Positions 50,844 to 60,033 of a stretch of 64,000 bases of DNA are shown piece by piece. This stretch comes from JAFDZO01 sp041859205 (GTDB lineage: Bacteria; Bacteroidota; Ignavibacteria; Tepidaquicellales; Tepidaquicellaceae): NCBI GenBank assembly GCA_041859205.1, contig JBHEKU010000166.1, forward strand, positions 1-64,000, given 5' to 3'. The notes below the pieces were generated by a model that was given only the letters and a program-made list of their open reading frames with translations, had not been told where the DNA came from and did not search any database. Both the position numbers and the translations under genes were made by a program. Position 1 is the first letter of the stretch, and each line of letters begins with the position of its first letter.

Positions 50844-51383
50844 TTATTCCAGAAAGCCTTCAATAAGCTCTACAATAATTTTTTTTTCATCTGCATCGAT
50901 GCTTTTCACAAACTCTTCACGATAGGGAATTAATATTTCTTTTCCCTCAATGCTTTTTACATTGAGTATATCATGCGAGCCGTAGTTATCTATCTTTTCC
51001 AGAGTACCCAGCAATTCATTTCCGTTAAAAACATTAAAGCCGATTATCTCATAGTGAAAATATTTTCCTTTGGGAAGCTTTAATTTCTCTTCTTCAGGTA
51101 TAAGAATTTCATAATGAACGAATGCCGCTGCCTCTTCTTTTGAATTTATTCCTTCAAGCTTTATTGTAATCTGCGAATGTGTTACATCGCATTTTTCAAT
51201 TTTGAATTCAAATTCATCATTCGGATTCAGCGCGAACAAAGATTTCCTTTCATCAAAAAGATAAACTCTTTTTAACTTGAGAAATCTCTCGGGATATTCT
51301 GTAAACGGAGTTACTTTCAACAGTCCTTTTATTCCTGAGCATCCGCTCAATTTACCTATGCAAATGAAATCGTTGTATTCCAA
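50844..51383 (-). CDS. rimM: Ribosome maturation factor RimM
   Basis: A 179-residue factor that helps assemble the 30S head and binds S19. It has the RimM N-terminal domain (IGKLSGCSGIKGLLKVTPFTEYPERF, residues 8-33) and the PRC-barrel-like second domain (KYFHYEIIGFNVFNGNELLGTLEKID, ILIPYREEFVKSIDADEKKIIVE). It lies between the KH-domain gene and trmD with short gaps, the usual order. Confidence 0.93.
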   Translation of the reverse strand: MEYNDFICIGKLSGCSGIKGLLKVTPFTEYPERFLKLKRVYLFDERKSLFALNPNDEFEFKIEKCDVTHSQITIKLEGINSKEEAAAFVHYEILIPEEEKLKLPKGKYFHYEIIGFNVFNGNELLGTLEKIDNYGSHDILNVKSIEGKEILIPYREEFVKSIDADEKKIIVELIEGFLE

Positions 51384-51398
51384 TATTAGTACAAATAA

Positions 51399-51653
51399 TT
51401 ATTGCTGCTCGTGTTTTTCGTGTCTATCCGGTATTTCAAGAATTGCAATTCTGCCTTGTTTGGCTGCTATTGCTCCAAGTAAAGTTCTGATTGCCTTTGC
51501 CGTTCTGCCCTGCTTGCCAATCACTTTACCGGTTTCCGTTTCGTCCACAAAAAGTTTGTATTTAATTTTGTTTCCGTCTTCTGTTTCTTCTATTACTACT
51601 GCTTCAGGCTTATCGACCAAATGCTGGGCGATAAATTCAATGAAGTTTTTCAT
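51399..51653 (-). CDS. khpA: KH-domain RNA-binding protein KhpA
   Basis: An 84-residue protein with a single KH domain; GKVIGKQGRTAKAIR (residues 42-56) is the RNA-binding GxxG loop with flanking helices. In many bacteria this protein pairs with KhpB and binds many RNAs. It is in its standard place between rpsP and rimM. Confidence 0.92.
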   Translation of the reverse strand: MKNFIEFIAQHLVDKPEAVVIEETEDGNKIKYKLFVDETETGKVIGKQGRTAKAIRTLLGAIAAKQGRIAILEIPDRHEKHEQQ

Positions 51654-51852
51654 GTTTGATCTCCTTTGGGGTAGTTTAATAGGAATCTTAACTGCTAAAG
51701 AAAAACTTTCTCACTAGAATACGGACTCAGAATTAGCCGTGTAATATACTCATGTATATTAGCCGCATTGTTATTCTCGCTTTGCCCGCCCTGATATAAC
51801 TTAATGCTCCCAACAAGTTAATGAAGGGGAACTTATAAATTACAAATTAAAA

Positions 51853-52263
51853 TTAAGCGGTCTTCTCAGCTTTAGCTTCAGCTTCTTTTTTTGCTTTGTT
51901 TTCTTTTCTTCTTACTTTTTTAGCTTTTGCTGTTTCTGCTTTTCTGCTTCTATCAGCTATGAACTTATTATATTCATCTGTGATTTTTGTCTCATCAGCA
52001 CCTTTTCTTGTAAGATGAAGCTTTAGCATGAAGCCTTCTTTACTTAGAATGCTTCTTACTGTATCAGTCGGCTGTGCGCCGTTGTTCAGCCAGTAGCTTA
52101 CTCTTTCGTCTTTCAAAGTTACTACTGCCGGTTCAGCATTCGGATTATAATGTCCGACTGATTCGATGAATCTTCCATCTCTTGGTGAACGGGAGTCTGC
52201 AGCAACTATTTTGTAAACGGGATAAGCTTTCTTTCCCATTCTTTTTAGTCTTAATTTAACCAC
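51853..52263 (-). CDS. rpsP: 30S ribosomal protein S16
   Basis: A 136-residue S16: MVKLRLKRMGKKAYPVYKIVAADSRSPRDGRFIESVGHYNP is the usual head and VSYWLNNGAQPTDTVRSILSKEG the middle. The extended Lys/Glu/Ala C-terminus is a known lineage feature. It lies 36 bases after ffh. A 199-base gap to khpA has no visible gene. Confidence 0.97.
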   Translation of the reverse strand: MVKLRLKRMGKKAYPVYKIVAADSRSPRDGRFIESVGHYNPNAEPAVVTLKDERVSYWLNNGAQPTDTVRSILSKEGFMLKLHLTRKGADETKITDEYNKFIADRSRKAETAKAKKVRRKENKAKKEAEAKAEKTA

Positions 52264-52299
52264 GTTTTTGTGTATCTCCTTTTATATTATTAATTATTT

Positions 52300-53655
52300 T
52301 TATTTAAATTTCATTTGGTTCATAAAGTTTGGCGGCAGTTTCATTTTCTTCATCATGCCTTTTGCTTTATTTTCATTGAAGCCTTTCATCATTTTTGCCA
52401 TATCTTCATACTGCTTTATAACTTTATTTACTTCCTGTATCTGGTTTCCGCTTCCGTTGGCAATCCTTCTTCTGCGTAAGCCGTTTATTATTTTAGGATT
52501 TGCTCTTTCTTCTTTAGTCATCGATTGTATCACTGCTTCAACTCTTACCATTACTTTTTCATCAATCTCTTTGCCCTGCATTGCTTTTGCTGCGCCGGGA
52601 ATCATAGAGAGTAAGCTTGTAAGCGAACCCATTTTTTTTATCTGCTTTATGTACATTAAGAAGTCATCGAAATCGAATTTATTTTTCGATAGCTTCTCTT
52701 CCATTTTTTCAGCTTCGCTGAAATCAAAATCCTGCTGGGCTTTTTCTACAAATGAAACTATATCACCCTTGCCCAAAATTCTGCCTGCCATTCTATCCGG
52801 ATGAAACTCTTCCAATGCTTCAAGCTTTTCACCTATACCGACGAATTTAATTGGCTTTTGCACGACTGCTTTAATGGATAAAGCTGCACCGCCTCTTGTA
52901 TCACCGTCTAATTTTGTAAGAACTACTCCGTCAAAATTCAGTTTTTCATTGAACGTTTTTGCAGTGTTAACTGCATCCTGTCCTGTCATCGCATCAACTA
53001 CAAATAATATCTCGCCCGGGCTTACTGCATCTTTAATTGCGCGGACTTCATTCATCATCTCTTCATCGATAGCTAAACGTCCTGCAGTATCGATGAGCAA
53101 CGTATCTCTTGCATTCTCTTTACAGTATTGAATTGCTGCTTTGGAAATCTTTACAGCATCTTTTTCACCATCGATGGAGAATACCGGTACACCGATTTGT
53201 TTACCAAGAACTTTTAATTGCTCTATAGCAGCTGGTCTGTATATATCGCAGGCAGCAAGTACAGGCTGCTTGCCTTTCGATTTTAAGTGTTTTGCAAGCT
53301 TTGCTGAAAAAGTTGTTTTACCCGAACCCTGCAAACCGACCATCATAATAATGGAAGGAATATCGTTTGTAAAATTTATATCAGCTTTTTCTGCGCCGAG
53401 AAGATTTATAAGCTCATCGTTGATTATCTTAACGATTAACTGTCCCGGTGTTATGCTTAGCAGTACATTTTGTCCTAATGATTTTTTCTTTACTTCTTCG
53501 AGGAAGGAAGTAACAACTTTGGAGTTTACGTCGGCATCGAATAATACTCTGCGTATTTCGCGGAGCGATTCGTCTATATTTTTTTCTGTTATCTTACCTT
53601 CACCGCGTATTTTTTTCAGTACGCCTTCCAGCTTCGAGGATAAATCGTCAAACAT
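52300..53655 (-). CDS. ffh: Signal recognition particle protein Ffh
   Basis: A 451-residue GTPase that binds signal sequences of nascent membrane proteins with SRP RNA and delivers them to FtsY. N, G and M domains are complete: GLQGSGKTT (G1), DTAGR (G3), TKLDGD (G4), and the Met-rich M domain (MKKMKLPPNFMNQM). It is the first gene of the operon. A leader inverted repeat lies upstream at 53705-53730. Confidence 0.97.
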   Translation of the reverse strand: MFDDLSSKLEGVLKKIRGEGKITEKNIDESLREIRRVLFDADVNSKVVTSFLEEVKKKSLGQNVLLSITPGQLIVKIINDELINLLGAEKADINFTNDIPSIIMMVGLQGSGKTTFSAKLAKHLKSKGKQPVLAACDIYRPAAIEQLKVLGKQIGVPVFSIDGEKDAVKISKAAIQYCKENARDTLLIDTAGRLAIDEEMMNEVRAIKDAVSPGEILFVVDAMTGQDAVNTAKTFNEKLNFDGVVLTKLDGDTRGGAALSIKAVVQKPIKFVGIGEKLEALEEFHPDRMAGRILGKGDIVSFVEKAQQDFDFSEAEKMEEKLSKNKFDFDDFLMYIKQIKKMGSLTSLLSMIPGAAKAMQGKEIDEKVMVRVEAVIQSMTKEERANPKIINGLRRRRIANGSGNQIQEVNKVIKQYEDMAKMMKGFNENKAKGMMKKMKLPPNFMNQMKFK

Positions 53656-53704
53656 TCGTTAGTCTTTCGTAGTTTATTCTGTAATTTTTTCTATACAAAA
53701 AATA

Positions 53705-53730
53705 CGTTCCAACGCCAAAGCCCTGGAACG
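53705..53730. promoter_or_regulatory. Inverted repeat upstream of the ffh operon
   Basis: CGTTCCA and TGGAACG flank a 12-base centre, about 50 bases before the ffh start. It could be a leader hairpin or an operator; there is no T-run after it on the operon strand, so it is not a plain terminator. Confidence 0.4.
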
Positions 53731-53779
53731 CTTATATTGTACATTAATAGTTATGTATTGCAAATTACCGAATTATAAA

Positions 53780-53850
53780 GATTTTTACAAGGGAAATTAC
53801 GATGTGTGAACGGGAAATTTTACACCTAAGTGTTGTAAAAATAGAATTTG
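53780..53850. repeat. Spacer repeat of the TPR array, copy A
   Basis: About 70 bases with core TGTGAACGGGAAATTTTACACC, found again at 54970-55045 and 56475-56550. Copy A lies just downstream of the TPR gene at 53884. Confidence 0.65.
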
Positions 53851-53883
53851 AGTTTTTAGAGTTCTTTACTAAACTAAAGAAAT

Positions 53884-54921
53884 TTACTTTTGTGCATTCT
53901 TTATCTTTTTAATATATAACTTAGGCAGTTCATCTTTTGGGTTTATTTTAAGTATTTGGTTATAATCTTTAAGTGCTTTCTCGTAATCTTCTTGTATAGT
54001 ATAAATTTTCCCTCTGGTGTAAAGTGAATATATGTCTTCCGGGTTCAATAGTAATGCGCGATTTAAATACAAAAGAGATTTTGTATAATTTAGTTGATCA
54101 TAATAAACTCCACCAAGAATTCCATATGGATAATAAGATGTTGAATCAAGTATAATTGATTTTTCTAAGTCAGTAATACTTTTTTTATATTGTTTAGCAT
54201 CAGAATAAGCTGAGCCGCGTAGTGAAAATAATATTGCATCGCTACCGTCTATAGCTATTGCTTTAGTGGAGTATTTTATCGCATTTTTTGAATCCTTTAT
54301 AAGAAGATAGCAACGAGCCAAGTTTGTTAAATCATATAAATTACTCGGCTCTATTGAAAGTGCTTTTTGAAAGTCAGCAATTGCTTTATCGTACTCACCT
54401 AACCTGTAATATTCAAACCCTCTATTTCCAAATGGTCTTTCGTCTTTAGGATTTAATTCTATACTTGTTGAAAAATCTTCAATTGCTTTTTTATTATCTG
54501 GTATCATGGAATATGCATAACCCCTGTTGTAATAATAATCGGCTTCATTTGGCTTAAGATTTATTGCTATGGTAAATTGTTCAACTGCTTCTTTAAAATT
54601 CTTATAATTTTTATAAACCAAACCAAGATTACTCTGACTTATATCATCAACCGGGTCAATACTTACTGCCTTTACCAGATCTTTTTCAGCATTGGCATTA
54701 TCTTTTAACAGCAGATATGATGCACCCCGATAAGCATAAATTTTTGTAAGAGAGGAATCAGCTTCAAGTGCTTTAGAATAAAACTCGATTGCTTTACTCG
54801 AATTACGTTGAATATAACAAGAGTCTGCTAAATGCAGATAGTCTTTTGCACTTGTCTGAGCAAATAAAAAATCACAATAAGAAGTGATTACCAAAAATAT
54901 AAAATACAGAATAATCTTCAT
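53884..54921 (-). CDS. Exported TPR-repeat protein
   Basis: A 345-residue protein with a signal peptide (MKIILYFIFLVITSYCDFLFAQ) and about nine TPR repeats from residue 28 to the end. Examples are AIEFYSKALEADSSLTKIYAYRGASYL, AVEQFTIAINLKPNEADYYYNRGYAY and ALKDYNQILKINPKDEL. TPR arrays bind other proteins; this one is likely periplasmic. Partner unknown. It belongs to an array of at least three related genes, one of them a fragment, flanked by direct repeats. Confidence 0.85.
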   Translation of the reverse strand: MKIILYFIFLVITSYCDFLFAQTSAKDYLHLADSCYIQRNSSKAIEFYSKALEADSSLTKIYAYRGASYLLLKDNANAEKDLVKAVSIDPVDDISQSNLGLVYKNYKNFKEAVEQFTIAINLKPNEADYYYNRGYAYSMIPDNKKAIEDFSTSIELNPKDERPFGNRGFEYYRLGEYDKAIADFQKALSIEPSNLYDLTNLARCYLLIKDSKNAIKYSTKAIAIDGSDAILFSLRGSAYSDAKQYKKSITDLEKSIILDSTSYYPYGILGGVYYDQLNYTKSLLYLNRALLLNPEDIYSLYTRGKIYTIQEDYEKALKDYNQILKINPKDELPKLYIKKIKNAQK

Positions 54922-54969
54922 AGAGATTGAAGTAAAAATTTTAAAAAATAAAATAATTCAGAAGTGAAA

Positions 54970-55045
54970 TTTATACAAGGGAATACGATATGTAAAACGG
55001 GAATTTTTACACTAAAGTACTGTAAAAAAAATTATTTGAAAATTT
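54970..55045. repeat. Spacer repeat of the TPR array, copy B
   Basis: Matches copies A and C around AACGGGAATTTTTACAC. It lies upstream of the TPR gene at 53884, where it would be the trailing spacer of a lost TPR copy. Confidence 0.6.
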
Positions 55046-55223
55046 TCCTTTTGATTTAATTTGAAAGATTGAAACTAAAATCCGATTCTATGCATTATTA
55101 TTCTGATTAAGAAAAGTAGAATAATATTAGTTCAGGTACCGAAATGCTATAATATTGCTACTGAATCCGTAATTGAATTAAAGTATTTTACTACTCAACT
55201 CTAAAAGAAAAAATAATTATAAA

Positions 55224-55796
55224 ATGATTGAATTTTTACGTCAGCCATGGCATTGGTCTGTAGCCGGTGTTTTGATTGGGTTAATTGTTCCCGTTTTACT
55301 TCTATTGGGAAATAAGAAGCTGGGAGTTTCCTCATCATTAAGACATTTTTGCGCAATGTGCATGCCTTCTAACATTTCCTTTTTTAAATACGACTGGAAG
55401 AATGAAATTTGGAATTTAGTTTTTATAGCAGGAATTTTTATCGGGGGATTTTTAGCAGCTAATTTTTTGCAGAATCCTAATCCTATAGAAATTACTGATT
55501 CTGCCAGGGAATCTTTTATAAATCTTGGCATTAAAGATTTCAGCCTGTTAATGCCTGTAGAAATCTTTTCGTGGAAAAATCTCTTTACCCCGGTCGGATT
55601 AATATTTTTTGTATTTGGCGGATTTCTTATCGGCTTTGGTACGCGTTATGCCGGAGGATGCACTTCAGGACATACAATTATGGGTTTATCAAACCTGCAG
55701 TTACCATCACTATATGCATCAATTGCTTTTATGGTTGGCGGATATTTATCCGCAAATTATCTGATTCCATTAATCTTTAAATTACTATTTGCTTGA
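55224..55796 (+). CDS. YeeE/YedE-family membrane transporter, first half
   Basis: A 190-residue membrane protein with about four helices. The signature YAGGCTSGHTIMGLSNLQLPS (residues 142-162) marks the YeeE/YedE sulfur-transport family, with C146 as the likely thiosulfate-relay cysteine. C43 and C46 in HFCAMCMP are also conserved in the family. It forms a split transporter with the next gene, which overlaps it by four bases. The plus-strand orientation within a block of minus-strand genes suggests an insertion. Confidence 0.85.
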   Translation: MIEFLRQPWHWSVAGVLIGLIVPVLLLLGNKKLGVSSSLRHFCAMCMPSNISFFKYDWKNEIWNLVFIAGIFIGGFLAANFLQNPNPIEITDSARESFINLGIKDFSLLMPVEIFSWKNLFTPVGLIFFVFGGFLIGFGTRYAGGCTSGHTIMGLSNLQLPSLYASIAFMVGGYLSANYLIPLIFKLLFA

Positions 55797-56203
55797 AAAA
55801 TTTTAAATATTTAGTTGTTGGTATTATATTCGGAATTATTTTTGTTAAAGCAGAAATAATAAGCTGGTTCAAAATACAGGAGATGTTTTACCTGGATTCA
55901 TTTTATATGTTCGGTGTAATTGGTACTGCAGTTTTGACAGGGATGATTTCTGTATTCATTATCAAAAAATTTAAACTGAAAACAATTTCAGGTGAGGCTA
56001 TAACATTTCAGGATAAAAAATTCCACAAAGGTCAGATAATCGGAGGATTAATTTTTGGCGTAGGATGGACTCTTTCCGGCGCATGCCCGGGTCCGTTAGC
56101 AGCACAGATAGGAAGCGGATTCACTGTAGTGATAATAACATTTCTCTGCGCTATTGCCGGTACATGGTTCTATGGATTAATAAAAGAAAAGCTGCCGCAT
56201 TAA
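55793..56203 (+). CDS. YeeE/YedE-family membrane transporter, second half
   Basis: A 136-residue membrane protein with about three to four helices and the second family signature GWTLSGACPGPLAAQIGSG (residues 91-109), C98 being the relay cysteine. It starts at TTG inside the TTGA overlap with the upstream gene, so the two halves are made together. In single-gene homologues both signatures are in one protein. Thiosulfate or another small sulfur compound is the likely substrate. Confidence 0.85.
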   Translation: MKNFKYLVVGIIFGIIFVKAEIISWFKIQEMFYLDSFYMFGVIGTAVLTGMISVFIIKKFKLKTISGEAITFQDKKFHKGQIIGGLIFGVGWTLSGACPGPLAAQIGSGFTVVIITFLCAIAGTWFYGLIKEKLPH

Positions 56204-56253
56204 AAGATTTTAAATTCAGATTTTCTTAAAACACATGTAAAAAGAATGCCATT

Positions 56254-56470
56254 CAGTATTTGGTGATATCTGCAGGTGCTTTCTCGTAATCTTCTTGTAT
56301 AGTATAAATTTCCCTCTGGTATAAAGTGAGTATAAATCTTTAGGATTCAGCTGTAATGCAAGGTTTAAATTTAAGAGAGCGTTTGGTAAATCAAATTCAT
56401 TATAATATATTCCACCTAGAATTCCATAAAGAGCGCAGTCTCTTGAATCAAGCGAAGTTTTTACAATTAA
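56254..56470 (-). pseudogene. Fragment of a third TPR gene
   Basis: This non-coding stretch aligns with the C-terminal part of the TPR gene at 53951-54165, for example CTTTCTCGTAATCTTCTTG and CCCTCTGG. It has indels that destroy the frame, and its 3' end is cut off at the side facing the YeeE/YedE pair. It is a relic. Confidence 0.75.
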
Positions 56471-56474
56471 AATT

Positions 56475-56550
56475 CACGGCATGTGAACGGGAATTTGCAC
56501 CTGAATTTTGCAAGATAAAACTTGAATTTTTGGAAAATTTATACACCATT
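56475..56550. repeat. Spacer repeat of the TPR array, copy C
   Basis: Contains CATGTGAACGGGAATTTGCACC, the counterpart of copy A, directly after the TPR gene at 56554. Confidence 0.65.
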
Positions 56551-56553
56551 AAA

Positions 56554-57822
56554 TTACTTACTTCGAAACTTGTTTATTTCTCTGATTATAGGGGTAACTA
56601 TTGCATCTGATGGATCAATTTTAAGAACTTCATTACAATCTGCCATTGCTTCATCATATTTGTCCAGATAAAAATAGCCGGTTGCGCGGGAAGTTAAAAG
56701 AAATAATGATTTTGGTTTTGATTTCAATTTAACTGAGCATAGCTCAACAACTTTTTTATAATCTATTTTCCCCAGAGGTATGGAATTATGTCTAACATAA
56801 AATAAGGCTCTTTCACTTAATATCTCTATATCATCAGGTTCTAAATTTACTGCTGTATTGTGGTCAGCAATGCTTTTTTCATTTTCTTTTAAATCGTCAT
56901 ATGCTTTTCCTCTGCCGCTGTATGCTTCGGCATATTTGTTATCAAGCTCTATTGCCTTAGTGTAATATACTACGGCTTCACTGTTTTTATTTGAATAATA
57001 ATAAACTTCTGCTAAATTTTTATATCTGAATGCGTTCGCTTTGCCCGTGTTAATAAGATATGAGAAATCAATAATCGCCTTAGGATAGTTCAGATTTAAT
57101 AAATAGGCCATTCCGCGAGCTTCATAGGCTTCAGCTTTAACGAAGCCTAAATTAATTGCCTTTGTATAGTTATTTACTGCTGAATCATATTTTTCCAGGT
57201 CAAGGTAAACGTTTCCCAGATTGAAGTATGCAATTTCATAAGCCGGATCGAGTTCAATTGCTTTTAAATAACTCTTAATAGCTTCATCGTAGTTCTCTTC
57301 CTCTCTGTAAATGTTGCCCAGATAATTATACGGACTTTTCTTGTCAGGAGCTAATTTGATAACCTTGATAAAATCCTGTTTAGACTGTTCATATTTTTCT
57401 GTGTTGAAAAGGCTAACTGCGCGGTGATATAGGAGTTCATCATTTTCACCAAAGGCAGTAATAGCGTAGTCTGTGAGTTCAAAGGCTTTTATATAATTTT
57501 CTTCTAGAATATATATATTCGCAAGATTTACATAAGGATTATAAGCATTTGCTCCCAGCTCAATTGCTTTTAAATAATCTTTTTTTGCCTCATCAAATCT
57601 GTTTAAGTTGTGAAATGAAAATCCGCGCCTTCTGTAGTACATAACAGAATCAGGATATGACTCAATCAATATTGAATATAATTTTATAGACTCCTCATAA
57701 TTTTTAGCATCATATGCAGAATCAGCCTTCGAGATTACGCTGTATAATTTATCTTCCTGTGCAGTAAGATAATTGACTCCTGTCACAAGGAATAAAAAAA
57801 CTAAAACAATTTTAATTTTCAT
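56554..57822 (-). CDS. Exported TPR-repeat protein
   Basis: A 422-residue protein with a signal peptide (MKIKIVLVFLFLVTGVNYLTAQ) and about eleven TPR repeats, such as SIKLYSILIESYPDSVMYYRRRGFS and AIKSYLKAIELDPAYEIAYFNLGNVY. It probably acts as a periplasmic scaffold. It begins only four bases after the end of the lipoprotein gene at 57827, so the two are co-transcribed. It is a paralogue of the gene at 53884 and of the fragment between them. Confidence 0.85.
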   Translation of the reverse strand: MKIKIVLVFLFLVTGVNYLTAQEDKLYSVISKADSAYDAKNYEESIKLYSILIESYPDSVMYYRRRGFSFHNLNRFDEAKKDYLKAIELGANAYNPYVNLANIYILEENYIKAFELTDYAITAFGENDELLYHRAVSLFNTEKYEQSKQDFIKVIKLAPDKKSPYNYLGNIYREEENYDEAIKSYLKAIELDPAYEIAYFNLGNVYLDLEKYDSAVNNYTKAINLGFVKAEAYEARGMAYLLNLNYPKAIIDFSYLINTGKANAFRYKNLAEVYYYSNKNSEAVVYYTKAIELDNKYAEAYSGRGKAYDDLKENEKSIADHNTAVNLEPDDIEILSERALFYVRHNSIPLGKIDYKKVVELCSVKLKSKPKSLFLLTSRATGYFYLDKYDEAMADCNEVLKIDPSDAIVTPIIREINKFRSK

Positions 57823-57826
57823 ATTT

Positions 57827-58834
57827 TTAATTCCCTTTATAAAAGTTTCTTATTACTTTTGATGTATTATCTTTATTTATTACCAGCATATAAAAAGTGT
57901 TGTCTCTGTATTCAGTTGTTATATAAAGAAATGCATTTTGAAAATTTACACTTGCAGGTATATCAGTAAGCTGTTTGTATTCAGTCCCGTTCCACGCAGC
58001 AGCCTGCAAGCGCGATAGGGAATCCTGACGGACAGTTACAAATCTGTCCTTACTCTCGCCTCTAATATTCGACGGGTAATTATAATACGGATTTGTAATT
58101 GTAAACATATTTGTCCATGCTGACTCTGAAAAATATGAAACTATAGTAGTATAAGAACTGATTTTTAAAATATCAGTATTGATAGGTGTAATGCTGTCAT
58201 CTTCAGGTTCGTTTTTTACAAATACGGGTCCGGAATCCGTCACTCTGTAAAAACTTCTTGTGAAGTTATTCTCTCTTACAATTAAGTAAATATTCCCGTT
58301 TGATTTTGCAAAGCACTTTATAAACTGTCCCGTAACATTGTACGGCGTGAAGATACCATTTTCAAATTTATAATATTTCAACGAATCATACAGATAACAA
58401 TAAAATTTTCCTCTGCCGGCAAACATCGGAGGGAAAATATAAACTGAATCGGGCTGAGGCTGATTATAAATTGTATAGCTTCCGTTATCATAAATCATGA
58501 ATTGCTGCTTCCCGTCAGAAACTCTTTTTCCTTTATAAACTATATAGGAGTTATCGTAGATATATCCTTGCTGCGCATTGAACACTGAGTTCTGCTCGGT
58601 GAATTCCACAGGTACATTATTTGTAACTTTATATAATTTATTGAATGAAGAAGCGAAGTAACTGTTTCTATCTATTACCTGTATATCCGTTATGTTATCG
58701 AATGTTATATTTTGAGTGGACCACTCATAACTGTCTGAAGCAGTTCCGGGATTAGTAATTACATCATCGCTTTTACAGGAGATTAGTAATATTGAAAAGC
58801 AAATAACAACAAACAGATTTAAGATAATTTTCAT
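57827..58834 (-). CDS. Lipoprotein of a three-member paralogous set, copy 1
   Basis: A 335-residue lipoprotein with a signal peptide ending LLISC (Cys 20), then KSDD. After a short linker comes YEWSTQNITFDNITDIQVID. The body is strand-rich with repeated FASSFNKLYKV-, YKFENGIFTPYNV- and FYRVTDSGPVFV-type strands, likely a beta-propeller. Two homologous lipoproteins follow upstream on the same strand. It shares the transcript with the TPR gene at 56554. Ligand unknown. Confidence 0.75.
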   Translation of the reverse strand: MKIILNLFVVICFSILLISCKSDDVITNPGTASDSYEWSTQNITFDNITDIQVIDRNSYFASSFNKLYKVTNNVPVEFTEQNSVFNAQQGYIYDNSYIVYKGKRVSDGKQQFMIYDNGSYTIYNQPQPDSVYIFPPMFAGRGKFYCYLYDSLKYYKFENGIFTPYNVTGQFIKCFAKSNGNIYLIVRENNFTRSFYRVTDSGPVFVKNEPEDDSITPINTDILKISSYTTIVSYFSESAWTNMFTITNPYYNYPSNIRGESKDRFVTVRQDSLSRLQAAAWNGTEYKQLTDIPASVNFQNAFLYITTEYRDNTFYMLVINKDNTSKVIRNFYKGN

Positions 58835-58854
58835 AATTGAGATTGAATATAATT

Positions 58855-59859
58855 TTACTTCAGCTTTCCTTTTAAAATTTTTGTTGCTCTGTACCTGTCT
58901 ATCATATAATATGAATTATCTGCGTAGTTGCTGACAGTCCTCACCATAAGCAGGTTCGGCGGAGTAACTGCTGATGACGGAAAATTTGTCTGCCCATATT
59001 TTGTATTCGCAGAATATACATCACAGTATGCAACTGAATTCTGATCGAACCAGATAGATAAAAACTGTGCCCTAGTATTGCCGGCAAGATAACTTATAAA
59101 ATTTGTATTGGCGGGAGTATTATAAATGAAAAAATTTGTCCAGTTAGCGCCGTCAAAATAATCAAGTCTGTGCTGTGCGGAATCCTGCGTCACTCTGATA
59201 ACATCGCTGTTTAAAAACTGCAGTCTTCCCTGTGAAGGAACACTGGAAACAAGCAGCGGGGAATTATTTATTATTCTATGCACTCTGTCTTCTGAAAAAG
59301 TTGAAGAGGTAGAAGTGAAAAGATAAACCACATCACCGACTTTTCCCATTCCTCTTATATTTTCCGCAGGAGGTAAGGTTAATTCCGTTACCGTTCCATT
59401 ATCAAATAAGTAATAGCCGTAAAAATTACTAAAGTAAAATTTATTTTTACTTATGAATATAAATCTTTGTGTGGGGTACTCAGCTGTAACATTATAAGTA
59501 GTAAATACACCTGTATCATATATTTTAAATACGAGAGGCGATGTACCGCTGCCTGTGCTTCCCCAGAATACAACATTATTTTTATCGAAAGCCTCAACTC
59601 CGCCGCAATGAAACGTGCTGTCCTGAAAATTAATTCTTTCAATGTTACTGCCGGTTACTTTGTAAGACGAATTTCCTGCTATAAAGGCTACATCATCATT
59701 AGCTGCTGCAATCCGTGAAACGCTATCCATCGATACGGGAATCACCGTCCAGTTATAATAATTTCCATCGCCGGTAGTTCCGTCAACTGTAACTTCACTG
59801 CACGATATAAAACATGATGAGATAATTATTAGTATCGTAAGATTGTAAATATATTTCAT
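58855..59859 (-). CDS. Lipoprotein of a three-member paralogous set, copy 2
   Basis: A 334-residue lipoprotein with lipobox ISC (Cys 20), followed by YYNWTVIPVSMDSVSRIAAAN, which aligns with the heads of copies 1 and 3. Strands FIAGNSSYKVTGSNIE, FKIYDTGVFTTYNV and YLFDNGTVTELTL repeat along the chain. It lies 20 bases upstream of copy 1 and is probably its operon partner. Function unknown. Confidence 0.75.
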   Translation of the reverse strand: MKYIYNLTILIIISSCFISCSEVTVDGTTGDGNYYNWTVIPVSMDSVSRIAAANDDVAFIAGNSSYKVTGSNIERINFQDSTFHCGGVEAFDKNNVVFWGSTGSGTSPLVFKIYDTGVFTTYNVTAEYPTQRFIFISKNKFYFSNFYGYYLFDNGTVTELTLPPAENIRGMGKVGDVVYLFTSTSSTFSEDRVHRIINNSPLLVSSVPSQGRLQFLNSDVIRVTQDSAQHRLDYFDGANWTNFFIYNTPANTNFISYLAGNTRAQFLSIWFDQNSVAYCDVYSANTKYGQTNFPSSAVTPPNLLMVRTVSNYADNSYYMIDRYRATKILKGKLK

Positions 59860-60033
59860 AAAAAGTTCTTAATGTATTATAATTTAAACAAATATATTTT
59901 CATTTTATACTAAGATTATAATATTCAATATATAAAGTAAATGTGCTGCTTGTGAAAATGTTTTTTTTGGAACTTCATGTATATAAAGAAAGTTGAATAA
60001 GATAAAATCGACAAATTAAATCACTAACCCCAA

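Noticed and set aside
52268..53662. Plus-strand open frames over ffh
   Set aside because: Antisense shadows of a highly conserved gene.
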